Below, in pieces: positions 10,805-23,317 of a DNA stretch of 64,000 nt. The notes beneath the pieces are model-generated. The model made no database searches, was not told the DNA's origin, and saw only the letters and a program-made list of their open reading frames with translations. Positions within the stretch are counted from its first letter, which is position 1, and each line of letters starts with the position of its first letter. The position numbers and the translations under genes were made by a program. Origin of the DNA: Craterostigma plantagineum (lineage: Eukaryota > Streptophyta > Magnoliopsida > Lamiales > Linderniaceae); contig JAPQWV010000671.1 in NCBI GenBank assembly GCA_027422505.1, forward strand, positions 186,001-250,000, read 5' to 3'.

Positions 10805-13191
10805 ATGGAGCAGCATGACGGCGGAGGCTTAAGCCTCGAAAAGTGGATGGCCGTGTTGACTTGCACATCACTATCGATTTTCTATGTCGCAGTTCTCTAC
10901 TTTCCGACGATGATTCTCCGATTACCACAGGCGAGCTCGTACAGATCGTTCGTGATCCGTAGGTTCATATGCGCCGCACTGTCTTCTATCCTTTCGGTGA
11001 TCGTTTGCTCGCTTGTGCTCCCCGTAAGTCCACTTATTGCGTTTCTTTTTTCCCGAAAAAAAGGTGTCTTTAGGATTTAAAACGTTTTCTTATAGTTAAT
11101 TGAACGAACTTTGGTTTCCTTTCATTTGTTTTACTGGCTGTGCATTGTTTCTGCCCGCAGCGGTATGCTGCTGACTGATACGGAAGTGTTATGCCATTTA
11201 TTGATATACCTGACTTGGCTAAACCTTCTTCGACCATAGAGGTTTTGAAAATCCCAAATATGCACTCGTGCTCAAGGATTATGCTTACAACATCAACCTC
11301 ATTAATGGGATTATCCAGTTTATAAACCCTCAGAAACCTTTTTTGTCCATTTATGGCCTACGATTCACATGACTTATGTAATACTGTTCGACATTTTCAA
11401 TTCTTGTCTATTAACCATGGATGCTGTTGCTTCACTTGTTTCCCATATTTGATGCAACGAAATTTCTCGTGGGACGCCATTTGCTGGTCTTTGTACATTA
11501 GTCAAATTCATTTTTAGTTATATTACACAGAAATGCTGACTTGCAGTACTAGCCTTCAGTTAGAAGCCGGTTTACACTCTGTTTGTTTTGTTATTTGGCA
11601 TTACCAGGTTATGGAGATCTTTTGGAATCTACTTCTCTCATCCTGTTTTTCAATATCTTACTAGATACAAGAAGGCGATCCATCAGTTCTTTTTGGGGTT
11701 TATGGAATCAGATCGATCGCATCATCTCGTAAGTAGCTCGTTTGAATACTGTATTTGGACTAGTGAAGGCCATATATTTGGATGTAGATAGTTGTCTATT
11801 TATGTTCGTTTTTTTTAACATGCAGATGAAAAAGGGTGACTGATTGCTAAATGCACTTTTCTTATTGACAGTGGCAATCATTGGTCTTTCCTCTTTCACT
11901 GACTTCCTTGATGTACACTGGATCCTTTACCTTGAGGCTTTTGTCAATCCTCCAAGAAAGGGATGAAAACGTCCGTGGATATGTATCGCTTGTCCATGTA
12001 AAGGCCGTTATTCTCAAGTTCATCAATGCAATTATGTCGACAGCGTCCAATGTGCAAACCTGGCGTAACTATCTTGTGGTAAGGCCTTGAATTTTACATT
12101 TATAATATCATTTTCTCAGTACACTTTCCAACCATTTATAAAGCTCTGATGTTTCCTTGTTATGAATAGGCACCGGTCACCGAAGAATTGGTATTCAGAG
12201 CTTGCATGGTTCCACTGCTGTTATCTTCAGGATTCAGCACCTATAATGTCATATATGTCTGCCCCATTTTTTTCAGTCTAGGTAATGGTCAATGTGTATA
12301 ACCTTAGACTGACGTTGCGGTACATGTATGGCATTAGCAGTACGCTTATGGCTATTTAAGATTGAAGCGTAATATGCGTTTGTGCAGCTCATTTGAACCA
12401 CTTGTTGGAGTATTTTGGCCATCAAAACAGCAGCTTTCTGAGAGCTTGTTCAGTTGTAGGTATATTATCTTCCGCTTCCTACGCGTCATATGACTTGTCA
12501 GCATTAAAATTAAGAGTATATATTTTTCCTGGATGATACTTCGGAAGTTAAACTTTAGAATTTGAGAATCTATGCCCTTAGTCTCGAAGTGAAGTTGCTT
12601 TCTTTCTTGGTGAATTGCTTTCTTCTGTTCATCAGGATTCCAGCTTGCGTACACCCTCATCTTTGGAGCATATGCGACTTTTCTTCTTCTTCGCACGGGT
12701 GGGCGATCTTCCAAATAATAGATTTATATAAACTCCAACTTTTTCCATTTTTTTTCATTTACTTAAGCTCACCGATAAATTATGTGACTGGTTTCTATGC
12801 AGGGAATCTAGTTGCTCCACTTATTGCTCATCTTTTCTGCAACTTTTGGGGCTTGCCCGTGATATTCTCCCCAAAATCTGGTATGAAAATATATCTCTCA
12901 CGTGTCTCGTGACTGACTGCTTCTGTTTCTCGCCTTGAATATAACATCTACATAGTGGACGTCATGCTTCATAAGATCCTCTAATTATTGCATACCTTAG
13001 TCACGTTTACATTTTACATCAACTTATATGGATGAAATGTTGTCGATGGATTCTCAGGTTTGGTATTCGTGGCGTTTTTAGTCGGAATGCTGGGTTTCTT
13101 GTACGCCCTTTTCCCCCTCACGAGCCCGCATTTGTTTAATATCGACACGAATGTCTGCTTTTCTTGGGAAGGATATTGTAGCTGGCTATAA
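10805..13191 (+). CDS. RCE1: RCE1/FACE2-type CAAX prenyl protease, frame broken in exon 2
   Basis: Endopeptidase of the ER membrane that removes the last three residues from prenylated CAAX proteins. Exons: 10805-11023, 11665-11728, 11872-12078, 12170-12281, 12388-12459, 12636-12698, 12803-12880 and 13058-13191, all with GT-AG junctions. It has several hydrophobic segments and the CPBP-family motifs APVTEELVFRACMVPLLL (catalytic EE), FFSLAHLNHLLE and NLVAPLIAHLFCNFWGLP. It ends in FSWEGYCSWL. Exon 2 gives DPSVLFGVYGIR, but the frame is then wrong for the next exon (WQSLVFPLSLTSL). The cause is GATCGATCG near 11711-11719: without one ATCG unit the gene reads cleanly for about 314 residues, the family's normal length. 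It is either a null allele or a sequence error. Confidence 0.85.
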
Positions 13192-14146
13192 CAGGTGAGT
13201 AGTAGTAGTAGGAGTAGTAGTAATTGTAGTTGTAGTAGAAAACGAACCAGCAACAGCAAGACATATAAATAAATGATCTCTTCTGTGAAGCGAAGAGAAA
13301 CATTTTCTTTGCTTTTTTTTTTTCTTCCTTTTGTTTTTGTCAATTATCCCTTTGTGTGTAAGTTCTTGAAGAGTTGTGAAATGATGTTCAGGATACTGTT
13401 TTTGATGACCAAAGATATGCTGATGCAATGTCACTCAAGTACAAGTAATATAGGATATAATAATACTATGGCAGTTTTTTAACGTTAAAATTATTTCAAG
13501 AAGAATGTGTACGTAGTACGTCGTGTTTTTAGTCTAGCGGCACAATAGACATTTATGTCATTTAATGGATTCAAGAATCTGAAACTACTCATGCAGATTT
13601 GATTTTATCAGAGACTTTGTTTGGCAAATTCTGAGGGAAATGACAATTACGTCTAATCCGATATTCTTTTTGTTTCTTTGGTCAACCTGTAACCCATGTC
13701 ATATACAAAACAAGCTTTATATATATATATATATATATGTACGTATTCCAAAGTTAGTCATAACCTCAATATCCTATGTCCTAACCATGTTGACTTTGTT
13801 CGTTTAGGGATGACACCTGATGACGACGCTTTTTCCTACGCAAAGATCTCTTTGACAAGCCATTTATCGTCGTACATTTTAAATGTACTAACTATTCATC
13901 ATTGGATTATATTTCCGTTAAAACCCTGTATACGCAATAACGCAAGTCATAATACGATAATACTACCAAAGAACGACGCAATTTGATAATATTGATTATA
14001 TTTTTTAGAAGATGATATTACAATAGGCAGAAAATCTTCCATTTCATCGGCATTAACAAAAGCGATAATTTTTAGAATATCGAAGTATTAAATATTATTA
14101 TTCCACTAAGAACAGCAGCCATTGATCGATCATATCATCATCTGCA
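13192..14146. other. intergenic region with simple repeats
   Basis: This holds the 3' flank of RCE1 and the 3' flank of the ZPR gene (convergent). A GTA-rich microsatellite lies at 13196-13240 and a (TA)n run near 13718-13739. I see no gene. Confidence 0.5.
13196..13240. repeat. imperfect (GTA)n microsatellite
   Basis: GTAGTAGTAGTAGGAGTAGTAG and further variants start just after the RCE1 stop codon, in its 3' UTR or flank. Confidence 0.8.
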
Positions 14147-14389
14147 TCACTTCTTGGCCTTCTTGGAGGTCTTGCTCGTAGCGGTGGAGGTGGTGGCGCC
14201 GCCGTCCCCCTGGAGGGTGGCGCCGGAGGTGGGAATGCCGGCGGCCGCCGCGTCGGCGAGCTTCTGCTGGAGCTCGATGAGCAGCGCCTGGTTTTCTTGG
14301 TTCAAAATTGCTGCCTTCTTCTTAAGCCTTTCGTTCTCTCGAATAATGTAGCAGTTCTCCAGATACAGCTTTGTGTTCAGCTTTTCCAT
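14147..14389 (-). CDS. ZPR3-like: LITTLE ZIPPER protein (ZPR3/4-like)
   Basis: An 80-residue protein whose first 45 residues, MEKLNTKLYLENCYIIREN onward, form the ZPR leucine zipper with heptad Leu/Ile positions (KLNTKLYLEN, RLKKKAAILNQENQALLIEL). ZPR proteins dimerize with HD-ZIP III factors and make them unable to bind DNA, forming a feedback loop in leaf polarity and meristem control. The tail is Ala/Gly/Ser/Thr-rich and ends in SKKAKK. The acceptor AATTACAG sits two bases before the ATG, so a long 5' UTR intron (about 14392-14909) is likely, with donor AAAAG|GTTAATG. The start at MEKL is chosen because the zipper begins there. Confidence 0.9.
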   Translation of the reverse strand: MEKLNTKLYLENCYIIRENERLKKKAAILNQENQALLIELQQKLADAAAAGIPTSGATLQGDGGATTSTATSKTSKKAKK

Positions 14390-16339
14390 TTCTGTAATTA
14401 AAAAAGGAAAACCGAAGGTATATATTAATTGAATGTTAGAGAAAAGGGAGCGAGCGAATGAATAAATGGTAGTCACAGTCTGCACGCAATTAGAAACGGA
14501 TTCTTGCTTTTGTATGCATCTGTCCCTCATAGACAAAAGGATAACCTTTTTTTTTTAAAAAAGCAAGCTGTTTTTTTCTCCATATGTGTAAACAGAAAGA
14601 ACGAACAAAAGTGGAGAGTGATTTTGGAGATGAAACAAAACACAAAAAGGCAAGATTGCCCAAGAGAACATTCCTTCTCGGAACAAGCCAAGACATGCAC
14701 GGCTAATGCACATACACGTATAAGAATGTTTTGAGGTCATTGGTTTTCTGTCTCATTACATGAGGTTAAACAATGAGTTCGTTAGCCACCAAAAGACAAA
14801 AGTAACCCACAAAAAAAAAGAGGCTTTTTCAGCCTAACTTTTGTTGGTGTAAATAACAAACAGTTTGCTTGTATGAGAGTGGGTAAAAGAGAGGTTGGCA
14901 TTAACCTTTTCGAAAGAATTCTTGGCTACGAAGAAGAGAGATATTGCAGAAGCTATATAGACAAATGGAACTGCTGCTTTTGTTTGTAGATGTGTGCAAT
15001 AAGGAGTCATAGAAGGTCATATATATAGAGAGAATGCAAGGGGGAGGAGAGTGGGACCCATCTTTTTTTTTTCCCACAATAATCATGCGTGCGTAAGCAT
15101 GGAAAAGGATTCTATGGGAAGGATTTCTAATGTTTTCGTCCATTTTTTTTTAACTATGATATGATTATAATGATGAGCTTCTTTAATAAGGGGGGGATAT
15201 TGGCGTCATGTGAATGATGATGGGCTATGGCGATTTATCGTGAGGTTCAAGGGTAGTTTTGGTATTTTGCAATATACTTCGGCCGTCTCCGAAGATACGC
15301 AATGATGAGTTAGGATTGGTCCGAACCAATGCAGCCCCCCTCCATTTATTACAGTATATTTTTCAGTTTTAGGAAAATTAACATTGTTCGATTTCTTATT
15401 TTTTTTCAGATGTGCGATTCGCCCATATATCTTAACACGATTACATATTTTCTAACTACATTTTTTTTGAATAATCTTCGTGATAGTATGTCACGTTTCC
15501 TGTCTTTCTTAGGTTTTAAAACCCATTGCTATAAGAATAAGAAGAAATCCGTGACGCACGCATGAATTAATTGATATACTTGATTATTCTCTGACATAAA
15601 TTATGGCTTCAGTAGCTCGAAATGAAATAAATGGGAGGGATGCTATATCTATATAATTACCTCTGCAGCAAGAAAGAGTTATAATTGGCCCCGTTTTAAT
15701 GAGATTCTTTCTGTAAAAAAAAAAATCCGAATAATGATACTACTTCCTATAGCCCCTCACTCTGTCTTTCTCTATTTTCATTTTATTCCAATTAATGCAA
15801 TGACTTCATTTGAAAATTAAAGGTGGACGTAAAATACTCTAATCATTTCTCATAATAACACATCCCTGCAACCCAAATGATGCAATCTGCATTTAATCCT
15901 ACACGTGAGGACTCCTACATTAACATTAGTACATTGCATGCACCCCCTTTCCTCACAAAATAAAATATACTAATATCGTAATAATTTTCAATACATAACA
16001 TTAATATATTTTGTCTACTTCTGTATATAAGGGGCTCATATGGCCGGTCTGCTACCCAAGATTAAGCCATATAATATAAATAATAACGGATAATATTGTG
16101 TTTGTTTTATCTTTATCGGCCCATAATTAATTCAGAAGCCCGCTAAGCTCCATATAACTAAACTAGGTGAAAGTGGCAATATAAACTATACTGAGCTTAC
16201 TAAAATAAATTTATAATGGGCCTCTACACAGACCTTATAACCAAACGCAGCAATAGAGTTTTGCCAAATTATTACACCACGGTTGGTTGTTGGTTAGGCC
16301 CAAATTTCTACACAAATGAACGCAGTAAAAGAGATAATT
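14390..16339. other. ZPR leader/promoter and intergenic region
   Basis: The first 600 bp probably contain the ZPR 5' UTR with its intron. Beyond about 15030 there is promoter and AT-rich spacer. No further gene or clear repeat is visible. Confidence 0.45.
15016..15027 (-). promoter_or_regulatory. TATA box of the ZPR gene
   Basis: On the minus strand the sequence reads CTCTCTATATATATGACC. It lies about 110 bp upstream of the proposed 5' UTR splice donor and in the right orientation for the ZPR transcript. Confidence 0.5.
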
Positions 16340-17952
16340 TCATGCATGGCAATCAGAAACGGTGGCAAGGCTTTTCAACCATATAGAATCGGCGGCGACT
16401 GACACGTCATCATCGTTCCTATGCCACGTCCACTCAGCATGCGTTGAATTCACAATCAAGAGTTGACCATGTCCGAAGCTTGGCTCCCTGAAAGCCGATA
16501 TCTCAGGCTTTGGATCCTTAAACCTCTTAGCAAGCCCTTCTCTATTACCACCGTCGCCGATGGTTATGTGCATCGGCCCACATTCGTTGCTCTGCTCCTT
16601 ATAAACCCTAACCTGCGTGCGCAGAAGTTATATTACATATACACACATGGCATGGCAAACATATACATCGACAACCATCGCTTGTAATAATAACTTGAGG
16701 AAATCATGGATGATTAAAATCTTACGAAGCGTTCGTAGGCATGAACATGGCCTGCAAAAACCACGTCGACGCGAGCTTCATACAGCAGATCCTCCATGGC
16801 CTTCTTCATCCCGGCGCACTCATGCTCCCCTTGGTGAGCCTCGTTCGTATTATACCAAGGCGCGTGGAGCAAAGCGATCAGCCATGGCGTCTTCCTCCGA
16901 TCGACCCCCTTCAGATCGCTGACCAGCCAATCGTACTGGTCGGAACCTTCCTCGAAGTCCGTGTAAGAACCCAGCATGATGACGTGGACGCCTGCAGATA
17001 ATTCGAAGGAGTAGAAAAGGTTCGACGGCGACCCACTCTCGGCGTGGGGCATGGCCCACCTTGCGTTGTAAGAGGTGAAGCTCTTAGGGTGGATCGCTAG
17101 TATCTTTTCGACCTCGTGGTTTCCTTGGGTCACCATCCACGGCCGCGCGCTTGATAAGGGATGGACAAGTTCGCCGAAGGTGTCCCAAAATGGCTGGTAT
17201 GCGTCGGCGTAGGACAAGTCGCCGGGGAGCAGAAGGACGTCGTAGTTTGACCGTTCGATGTGTTCGAGGGTTGACTTGGTCCACTCTGTTTGACCAAGAT
17301 CGCCTGCAAATAGTTTCGTTAAGAATTAATTAATAAAACCCATGTAATAAGAGTGGAATAAGCAGCACGGTATAATCTTATAGGTTGCAAGGATCGTACC
17401 GGCGACGGCGAATTTGATGGGGAGCAGCGAAGGAGGTGTACGGAGGCTGAGTTCTTGGGAGGCGTTGAGTCCACCACATCGGTAATAATAGGTCGTGCTT
17501 GGGCTCAACGGTCCGATGACGACGTCGTGAATTTCGCCGGATTTGTACATTACGTAGCTGTAAGAATTGGCAGTTCCTTCCGCCGACGAAACGTAGGGCC
17601 CGCCTGGCGACGTGCCGTAGTATACGACGGCTGGCGTTTGGTCCGCCGAGGTGATCCATGAGATTCTCATGTGGTCTTCGCCGCTCAGAGATATGTGGAC
17701 CTTCGATGATAATAATAATAAAAAAAACTAATAAGAAATGAATATATTTTCAATCAACGGTTGATTGCCTAACTCATGGAGTAGAGGGTAAGTTATTACC
17801 TGCTGAGGAGAAGTTGGGTCGATCTCATCGAGTTTCGCCGACAACATACGCGAGAGTGACCTACGCGGCGGCGGGCGGACGTAGGCGGTGGCTGAAAACA
17901 TATGTAAGGCAGAGATTAGTAGAACGCAGCCTAACAATAGTTTAGGAGCCAT
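16340..17952 (-). CDS. purple acid phosphatase (PAP20-22 type)
   Basis: Secreted binuclear metallophosphoesterase that frees phosphate from organic esters. Exons: 17952-17800, 17700-17400, 17303-16726 and 16612-16340, in frame for 434 residues. It has an N-terminal signal peptide ([18 protein letters not shown]), then a fibronectin-like N domain ([20 protein letters not shown]), then all five metal-binding motifs: GDLG (152-155), GDLSYAD (from 179), GNHE (212-215), a HAPWYN His motif, and GHVHAYER (336-343). The C-terminal exon has [15 protein letters not shown]. Length and exon order fit the low-molecular-weight plant PAP group with PAP20, 21 and 22. Phosphate or stress regulation is likely from the family but not visible here. 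Confidence 0.94.
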
Positions 17953-19369
17953 TGCGTTGTTAATTTAATGAGACTATGATACGTTTTAAGAATATATAAT
18001 ATATATAGACAGGCGGCAAGTTAAATATGTATTGTACATGTGATTCTGTGAATGGAAATCATATAGTCATTAACGTGGGTATGTGGGACGTTTTAGTGGG
18101 TGATTATTGTTGCGGCTATTATGGAACATGCATAATAATGTACAGATCCACTATATATTATATCAATCAGATTCGGATATTCTTTTCATTTATTGCTTAT
18201 TTTCTGATGAATGGGTGTGACAGATAACGTTGGGTTCATATTTGGAAGTCTTTGTGGGCAAGCATAGTGCGTCACGGTTTTTCTTATGATTGTGTGCAAG
18301 CGACATCTGTGTGTATATGTGTGTCTATAACAGTAAAATAAATCCGATATGTATGAATTTTGGATAAACGATAAATAGTGATTTATTATTCTATACACAA
18401 AGAATGTTATTTCTTCTCTTTTCCTCTTTGTTTGTCTTCAAATGATCATCATCACATAGCGTCGCTACTTTTTGGAATTACAGCTACGGTCAACGTTTTA
18501 GTTCCTGATTTTATCTTCATTTACTCGGTTGTATTAAACTTTGGAATATATCCCTTTAAAAAGATAATTTAATGCTCCATATTATTGATATTTATGCTCG
18601 TATAAGCTGATAATGGCATTCGATTATTAAGATTTAAGAGGTTTCAGCCCATTAAGTAAGCTAACCATCGAATTAAATGTTTATTGGGCTCAAGTACAAA
18701 AAACCAACCATTCCTCATAAACGCAAGAAGTAAATAAAAAAATATTTAATTGTTACATAAATATATTTAATAATCGATCAGAGATCAGAACCCGACTCGT
18801 GCATCTATTTATCAAACAAGTAGTCGTCGCTTTCCTCGAATTTCTTCGATATTGTTCATGTACAACACAAAGATATAAGACTATGTGAAGAGAAGAGATT
18901 AGAGTTTACGGCAAGAAGACATCAATCTCTTATGTACGCGTAAATATGACATCACAACCGACGTATAGATGAGACTGATGATGGTCCCTAAAGAGAAAGT
19001 GGCTATCTTATCTTTAATATAAACAAACTCTTTAGTATCCATGTGATGCATTTGTTTAATCGGATAAATAAGTTTGTCTTATTATATAAATGCGAGTATA
19101 TGATTAATTGCGATTTTTATCTATTTCTTTGGCCAGGGTGCGGATGAAATCAAGTTCAAATTAAAGAGATAACACGGCAAACTGAAAATAGAGACCAACT
19201 TCAAAATAAAAGAAAATAACTAAAACAAATGGAAAAAAAAGAAGGAAATACTCGAAATTAAATATTATACATATCCACCGCCACCCTCGTCGCCGCCGCC
19301 ATCCTCTAGAAATAGAAAGACATCGACGACACGAAACCAAATCAACGGCCAGGATTCGCCGATCGGCGG
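17953..19369. other. PAP promoter and intergenic spacer
   Basis: A TATA box for the PAP gene lies near 17997. The rest is AT-rich spacer and the 3' flank of the SAP gene. I see no gene or repeat. Confidence 0.45.
17997..18008 (-). promoter_or_regulatory. TATA box of the PAP gene
   Basis: Minus-strand CTATATATATTATATATTC, about 45-55 bp before the PAP ATG at 17952. The implied 5' UTR is short. Confidence 0.5.
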
Positions 19370-19852
19370 TCATATCTTGTAATGAAGCTTCTCCGCCTTG
19401 ACGATTGGGTTCTCCGCCGCAATAGCTTCCCTCCCCAAAGCCTTGTAATCGAAAGAGCATCCGTGTCTCTCAGGGTATCTGTGGGACCCACAGAACGTCG
19501 TCCCACACCGGCATCTAAACCCCGTCAGCCCAATCCTTTTCCGGCAGGCGGCGCACCTCCCCGTCGTCGCCGCCGGCGGAGACCCATTCGCCTGCTGTGC
19601 CCTGTACACCGTGGCAGAGCTTATGCGTGGCGAGGCAACGGGCAGCAGCCCGTCGTCGCACTGAGGAGCCGCCGAGGCCGTCGGCGAGGGCCGGCGAGTC
19701 GGCTCCACGTCCAGGCGCCCGCCGTGTTTGAGGTCTCTGTAGCATTTCGGGCACATGTTTTGGGTGGAGGGGTCGCCGGAGAATCCGCAGCCGTTGACGC
19801 ATAGGCGGTGGGCCTGGTCGGGAGATTCGAGCCCATGTTCTTGATCGGCCAT
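19370..19852 (-). CDS. SAP: A20/AN1 zinc-finger stress-associated protein
   Basis: Single-exon ORF of 160 residues. The A20 finger is at about 16-42 (HRLCVNGCGFSGDPSTQNMC, then PKCYRDL) and the AN1 finger at about 98-138 (RCAACRKRIGLTGFRCRC, then FCGSHRYPERHGCSFDYK), with all Cys/His ligands present. The linker is Ser/Pro/Ala-rich. It ends in ENPIVKAEKLHYKI, the usual SAP tail. Plant SAPs bind ubiquitin, some act as E3 ligases, and they are induced by salt, drought or cold. No intron in the coding region is typical. Position next to LysM and PAP genes matches Arabidopsis SAP6 (from memory). Confidence 0.94.
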   Translation of the reverse strand: MADQEHGLESPDQAHRLCVNGCGFSGDPSTQNMCPKCYRDLKHGGRLDVEPTRRPSPTASAAPQCDDGLLPVASPRISSATVYRAQQANGSPPAATTGRCAACRKRIGLTGFRCRCGTTFCGSHRYPERHGCSFDYKALGREAIAAENPIVKAEKLHYKI

Positions 19853-21602
19853 GATGGGCGATGATTGATTGGTGTTAGAAATCTTTCCTTGATTATAATA
19901 GAATTGAAATAAAATTTCAAGCTGAATAATTTCTGTTTTTGGTATTAATTAACGTGGGGAGGAAAATGAAATGAACCTATCTTATGTTGTGGATTGGAGG
20001 GTAAATGGAAATGGATGGAGGCTATTATTATAGTTGTGTGGAGGAAAGATCACAGAAAGGGGACGAAAGAAGATACAATACGAACAACGATGTTATTTTA
20101 GTATTTATTTAGTAATGGAAAAAACGATGATGAAATGGTTTTTTATAATTAATTAATCAGACAGAGGAGAACAGGCTGTAATAGGCCCATGAAAGAGGAT
20201 GAACTTTCCTTTCCTTCCCAATAGTTCTCTGCTTTTAATTCACGGGAAAAAAGTTTGTATTTTGTTTGTGTTTTCTAGGTTTTAAGGGACGCGTGTGCTA
20301 TGGAGAATGGTTGTATTTATAATTAAACGTGAATAGTAGTGATTCGGTTATGGTCTTATGGGTATGATTAAGTTTTCATAAATTATACTTTTTAAACATA
20401 GCCTTTGATTCTTGTCCGTGGTTGGCTTCGCTGTAACGCTGCTTTTAGTTCACCTTTTTCCTCATCTTTTCTTCTCGAATGTGTTTTTAGTTTTTATTGG
20501 TAGGTCAATTATGGGTAACGGCGAATAATTTAAAAGATTGAAATTGGGAAATTATCACATGGTGCAAAACGAGTATCAAATACATGGAACGAACGAGTCA
20601 ATTGTTTCGAGATTAAGCAATATATAACTATTGGTGTGGCGTGGAATATGGCATCATCATCATCATGTCACTTGACTTTTGCTAGGAATACATTAAATCG
20701 ATCAAAGACTCTTACAAATCACTATCCTTATTACATCTAACATTGTCGGCTATTGCTTATTATCAAGAATAATATTGAGATTTAACTAATATACGCGCGC
20801 AAAGAAAGAGTTCATATAAAGGACGAGAAGCTTTTGAAGGATCAAAAGATCAAGTCTAATTCTCATAAACTTGCCAAGAAAATTATAAAATATGCTTAGT
20901 GGACGACAACTCTTGACCGAGACCGTGACGATTTATTACGCGTTAGTTGCAATAACTACTTTAGTTACCCCCTCCATGAATTATTGCAACAATGATTTGC
21001 AGTAAGTCATTTGACGAATAATAATAGAGCTACGGACTGACTGACTGAGACTGAGACTCCATTATTGTATTTTTCGCTAATTGAACGTTTCACGATGAAG
21101 GCGATAAGGATAGAAGTAGTTAACCTAACTAATAACTATGAAAGTAAATTTCTTCTCAAATGTGCAGATCCTACTTTTGTTTTGAAGTTATGTATTTCCT
21201 TGATTGTATCAAGATTAATTTCAACAAAATGATCATTAATATTAGTACATATAGTCATTGGAGTCGTCGTCCTCACGAATCCTATATCCTAGCCTAGTGT
21301 GTGTGTCATTGAATTGCTTATACGCTTCTATTTGATGAACTTGAGGTCTCTCAGCCTTCAAAGTTGTTGACAGTTACCAACCCCATTGATACACAACTTC
21401 AAATTTTCTTCAACTTATTCAGCTACAGAAAATGCCCAGTCGTCGCAAGTTTAAATTTTTTAGATAGGGTTGTGTGTATAAATACATGCCAACCAAGATT
21501 TGCATGCCACCATATATAGCTGTTTAACATAACCCTTTATTTACAAAGAAGACCCATAATTCATTCTCATCGGAAGTTATTACAGGGAAAGGGCAAGGAA
21601 GA
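19853..21602. other. SAP promoter and intergenic spacer
   Basis: This contains divergent promoters of the SAP and LysM genes. There is a short CATCATCATCATCATG run near 20650 and a TATA box at 21477. No coding sequence is recognized. Confidence 0.45.
21477..21484 (+). promoter_or_regulatory. TATA box of the LysM gene
   Basis: TATAAATA, about 120 bp upstream of the LysM ATG. Confidence 0.55.
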
Positions 21603-21944
21603 ATGTTGTCCTCAGTCAACAGGCGGCGCCCATTGCAGGCACTGATAGCCGAGGGTGTTATGTGTTGCGCAGCTTTGACGATGGCTTTGGTGCTGGTTTT
21701 GAGCTTATGTGAATGCGGCGGTGGAGGAGATTTTAGGGACGAAATTGCAGCAGAATCAAAGATTACTACAAACGGTGAAAGAGCGTGTGATGAGATATAT
21801 GTTGTAAGAGAAGGAGAAACACTTCACACCATAAGCGATAAGTGCGGCGATCCTTACATCATCGAGGAAAATCCACATATTCATGACCATGATGACGTGT
21901 TCCCTGGTCTAGTCATCAAGATTACGCCTCTCAACAAGCATTAG
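21603..21944 (+). CDS. small single-LysM-domain protein
   Basis: A 113-residue single-exon protein. Residues about 20-38 are a hydrophobic segment (CCAALTMALVLVLSL) that acts as signal peptide or membrane anchor. Residues about 62-108 form one LysM domain: CDEIYVVREGETLHTISDKC, then ENPHIHDHDDVFPGLVIKI. LysM domains bind N-acetylglucosamine polymers. The molecular role of these short single-LysM plant proteins is not established. In Arabidopsis a similar gene sits between PAP20 and SAP6, matching the order here. The start codon is the first ATG after a good TATA box. Confidence 0.88.
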   Translation: MLSSVNRRRPLQALIAEGVMCCAALTMALVLVLSLCECGGGGDFRDEIAAESKITTNGERACDEIYVVREGETLHTISDKCGDPYIIEENPHIHDHDDVFPGLVIKITPLNKH

Positions 21945-22389
21945 ATAATGGAATGATAGAATGTATAATGTTCTTCTTCTTTCTTTATATTCTATTTTCT
22001 TGTGAACTTTTCTTCTATTGATCACGATATCGATTAGGATGAATTAACTATGTGGGTTTCTCTGTCTGTTTCTTGCGTGGCCTGTACAGTTAGACATCTT
22101 TATTTATTATGTTTTCATTTGTTTTGTCTTATGATGATTATGCTGCAATGTTACTTTAGCTCGAGTTCGAAAAAAGGAGATTGATTTATGCTGTTGACGT
22201 AAAGTGGGCCAATTCAGTGGGCTAAAACGAATTGATGTTGGGCTCATTGAAAAGGAAGCCCATTTTATGGAACATGTTTGCAAGCAACTAATGTCCAGTT
22301 CCTATTTTAAGAAATAAAACAAAAAAAAAAAGAAAAAAGAAAATCTAGTGCTCAATTAATAGGCGATACTATAGGTGTGATTTTTATTA

Positions 22390-22750
22390 GGATCCAGATT
22401 TTCTGTCCCACTTTTTTGTGCCATTTTTTGTGCCACTTTTCAAAAACATCATTAAACATTGCGCCGATTAGTGTTAAATCACCCGTAAATGACATTATAT
22501 CATAAATATTTTACCAAATGCTAAAACACAAAAAAAAAAATCAATATAATTTACATTTTCTTCAATGTATCATATATTTTTCTCTATCATAATTATAGGT
22601 GTTATATAATTATTTTTTTGTGTTTTAGCATTTGGTAAAATAGTATTTATAATATAATGTTATTTACGGGTGTTTTAACACTAATCGGCACAAGGTTTAA
22701 TGATGTTTTTAAAAAGTTGCACAAAATAGTGGGACAGGAAACCTGAGTCC
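22390..22750. mobile_element. 361-bp foldback MITE
   Basis: Left end GGATCCAGATTTTCTGTCCC pairs with the reverse complement of the right end, GGACTCAGGTTTCCTGTCCC. Inner arms also pair: ACATCATTAAAC, GCCGATTAGTGTTAA and TTTACCAAATGCTAAAACAC recur inverted. There is almost no unique centre. Flanks carry ATTTTTATTA (left) and ATTTTATTA (right), a possible 9-10 bp target duplication with one indel, which would suggest a Mutator-type MITE. Non-coding. Confidence 0.8.
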
Positions 22751-23309
22751 ATTTTATTATATTAAGACTCTCTTGATATAGTATTTATGTGGAGGATTAT
22801 ACAGAGAATTTGTCTCGCTGAAAATCATGGTCGTATCAGAATGACCGACTAAACTTGTGTGGAATACCTAAAACAAATAAAAAACAATCTATATGAATAA
22901 GTAAAATTGTATAAAATGGCTAACAAACAATTGAATCGTAATGGTTAGATCTCAACATCGCGCCCACCATAGAGAAAGACAACTCGCGAAGAGTTTTTCG
23001 TTTTCCAAAAATTGGAAACGAAAACTAAGATCGACACAAATATGAACGTAAAACACAAAATAAAATGGAAAAAAAAAATTCATATTTTGGGGAAAACGAA
23101 ATCTCCCCATAAGATACGACAGCTCGAATAATACAATTGAAGAAAGTAATTATTAAAGTTTAGGTTATTTCCTCACAAATTCTGACGATGATGATGCCCG
23201 TCAACATTTCAAACTGTATTAACGCCGTTCCCACTTACCCGTCCACATAAGCAATACAACTAATATATAATATTTAGTTTAACGTAACAATCATTCTCCG
23301 AAAAGCCTT

Positions 23310-23317
23310 ATAAATAT
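23310..23317 (+). promoter_or_regulatory. TATA box of the GDSL gene
   Basis: TATAAATA 80 bp before the ATG at 23390. Confidence 0.5.

Noticed and set aside
13014..13343. 109-codon minus-strand ORF with poly-Leu/Thr
   Set aside because: It arises from antisense of RCE1 exon 8 and the GTA microsatellite.
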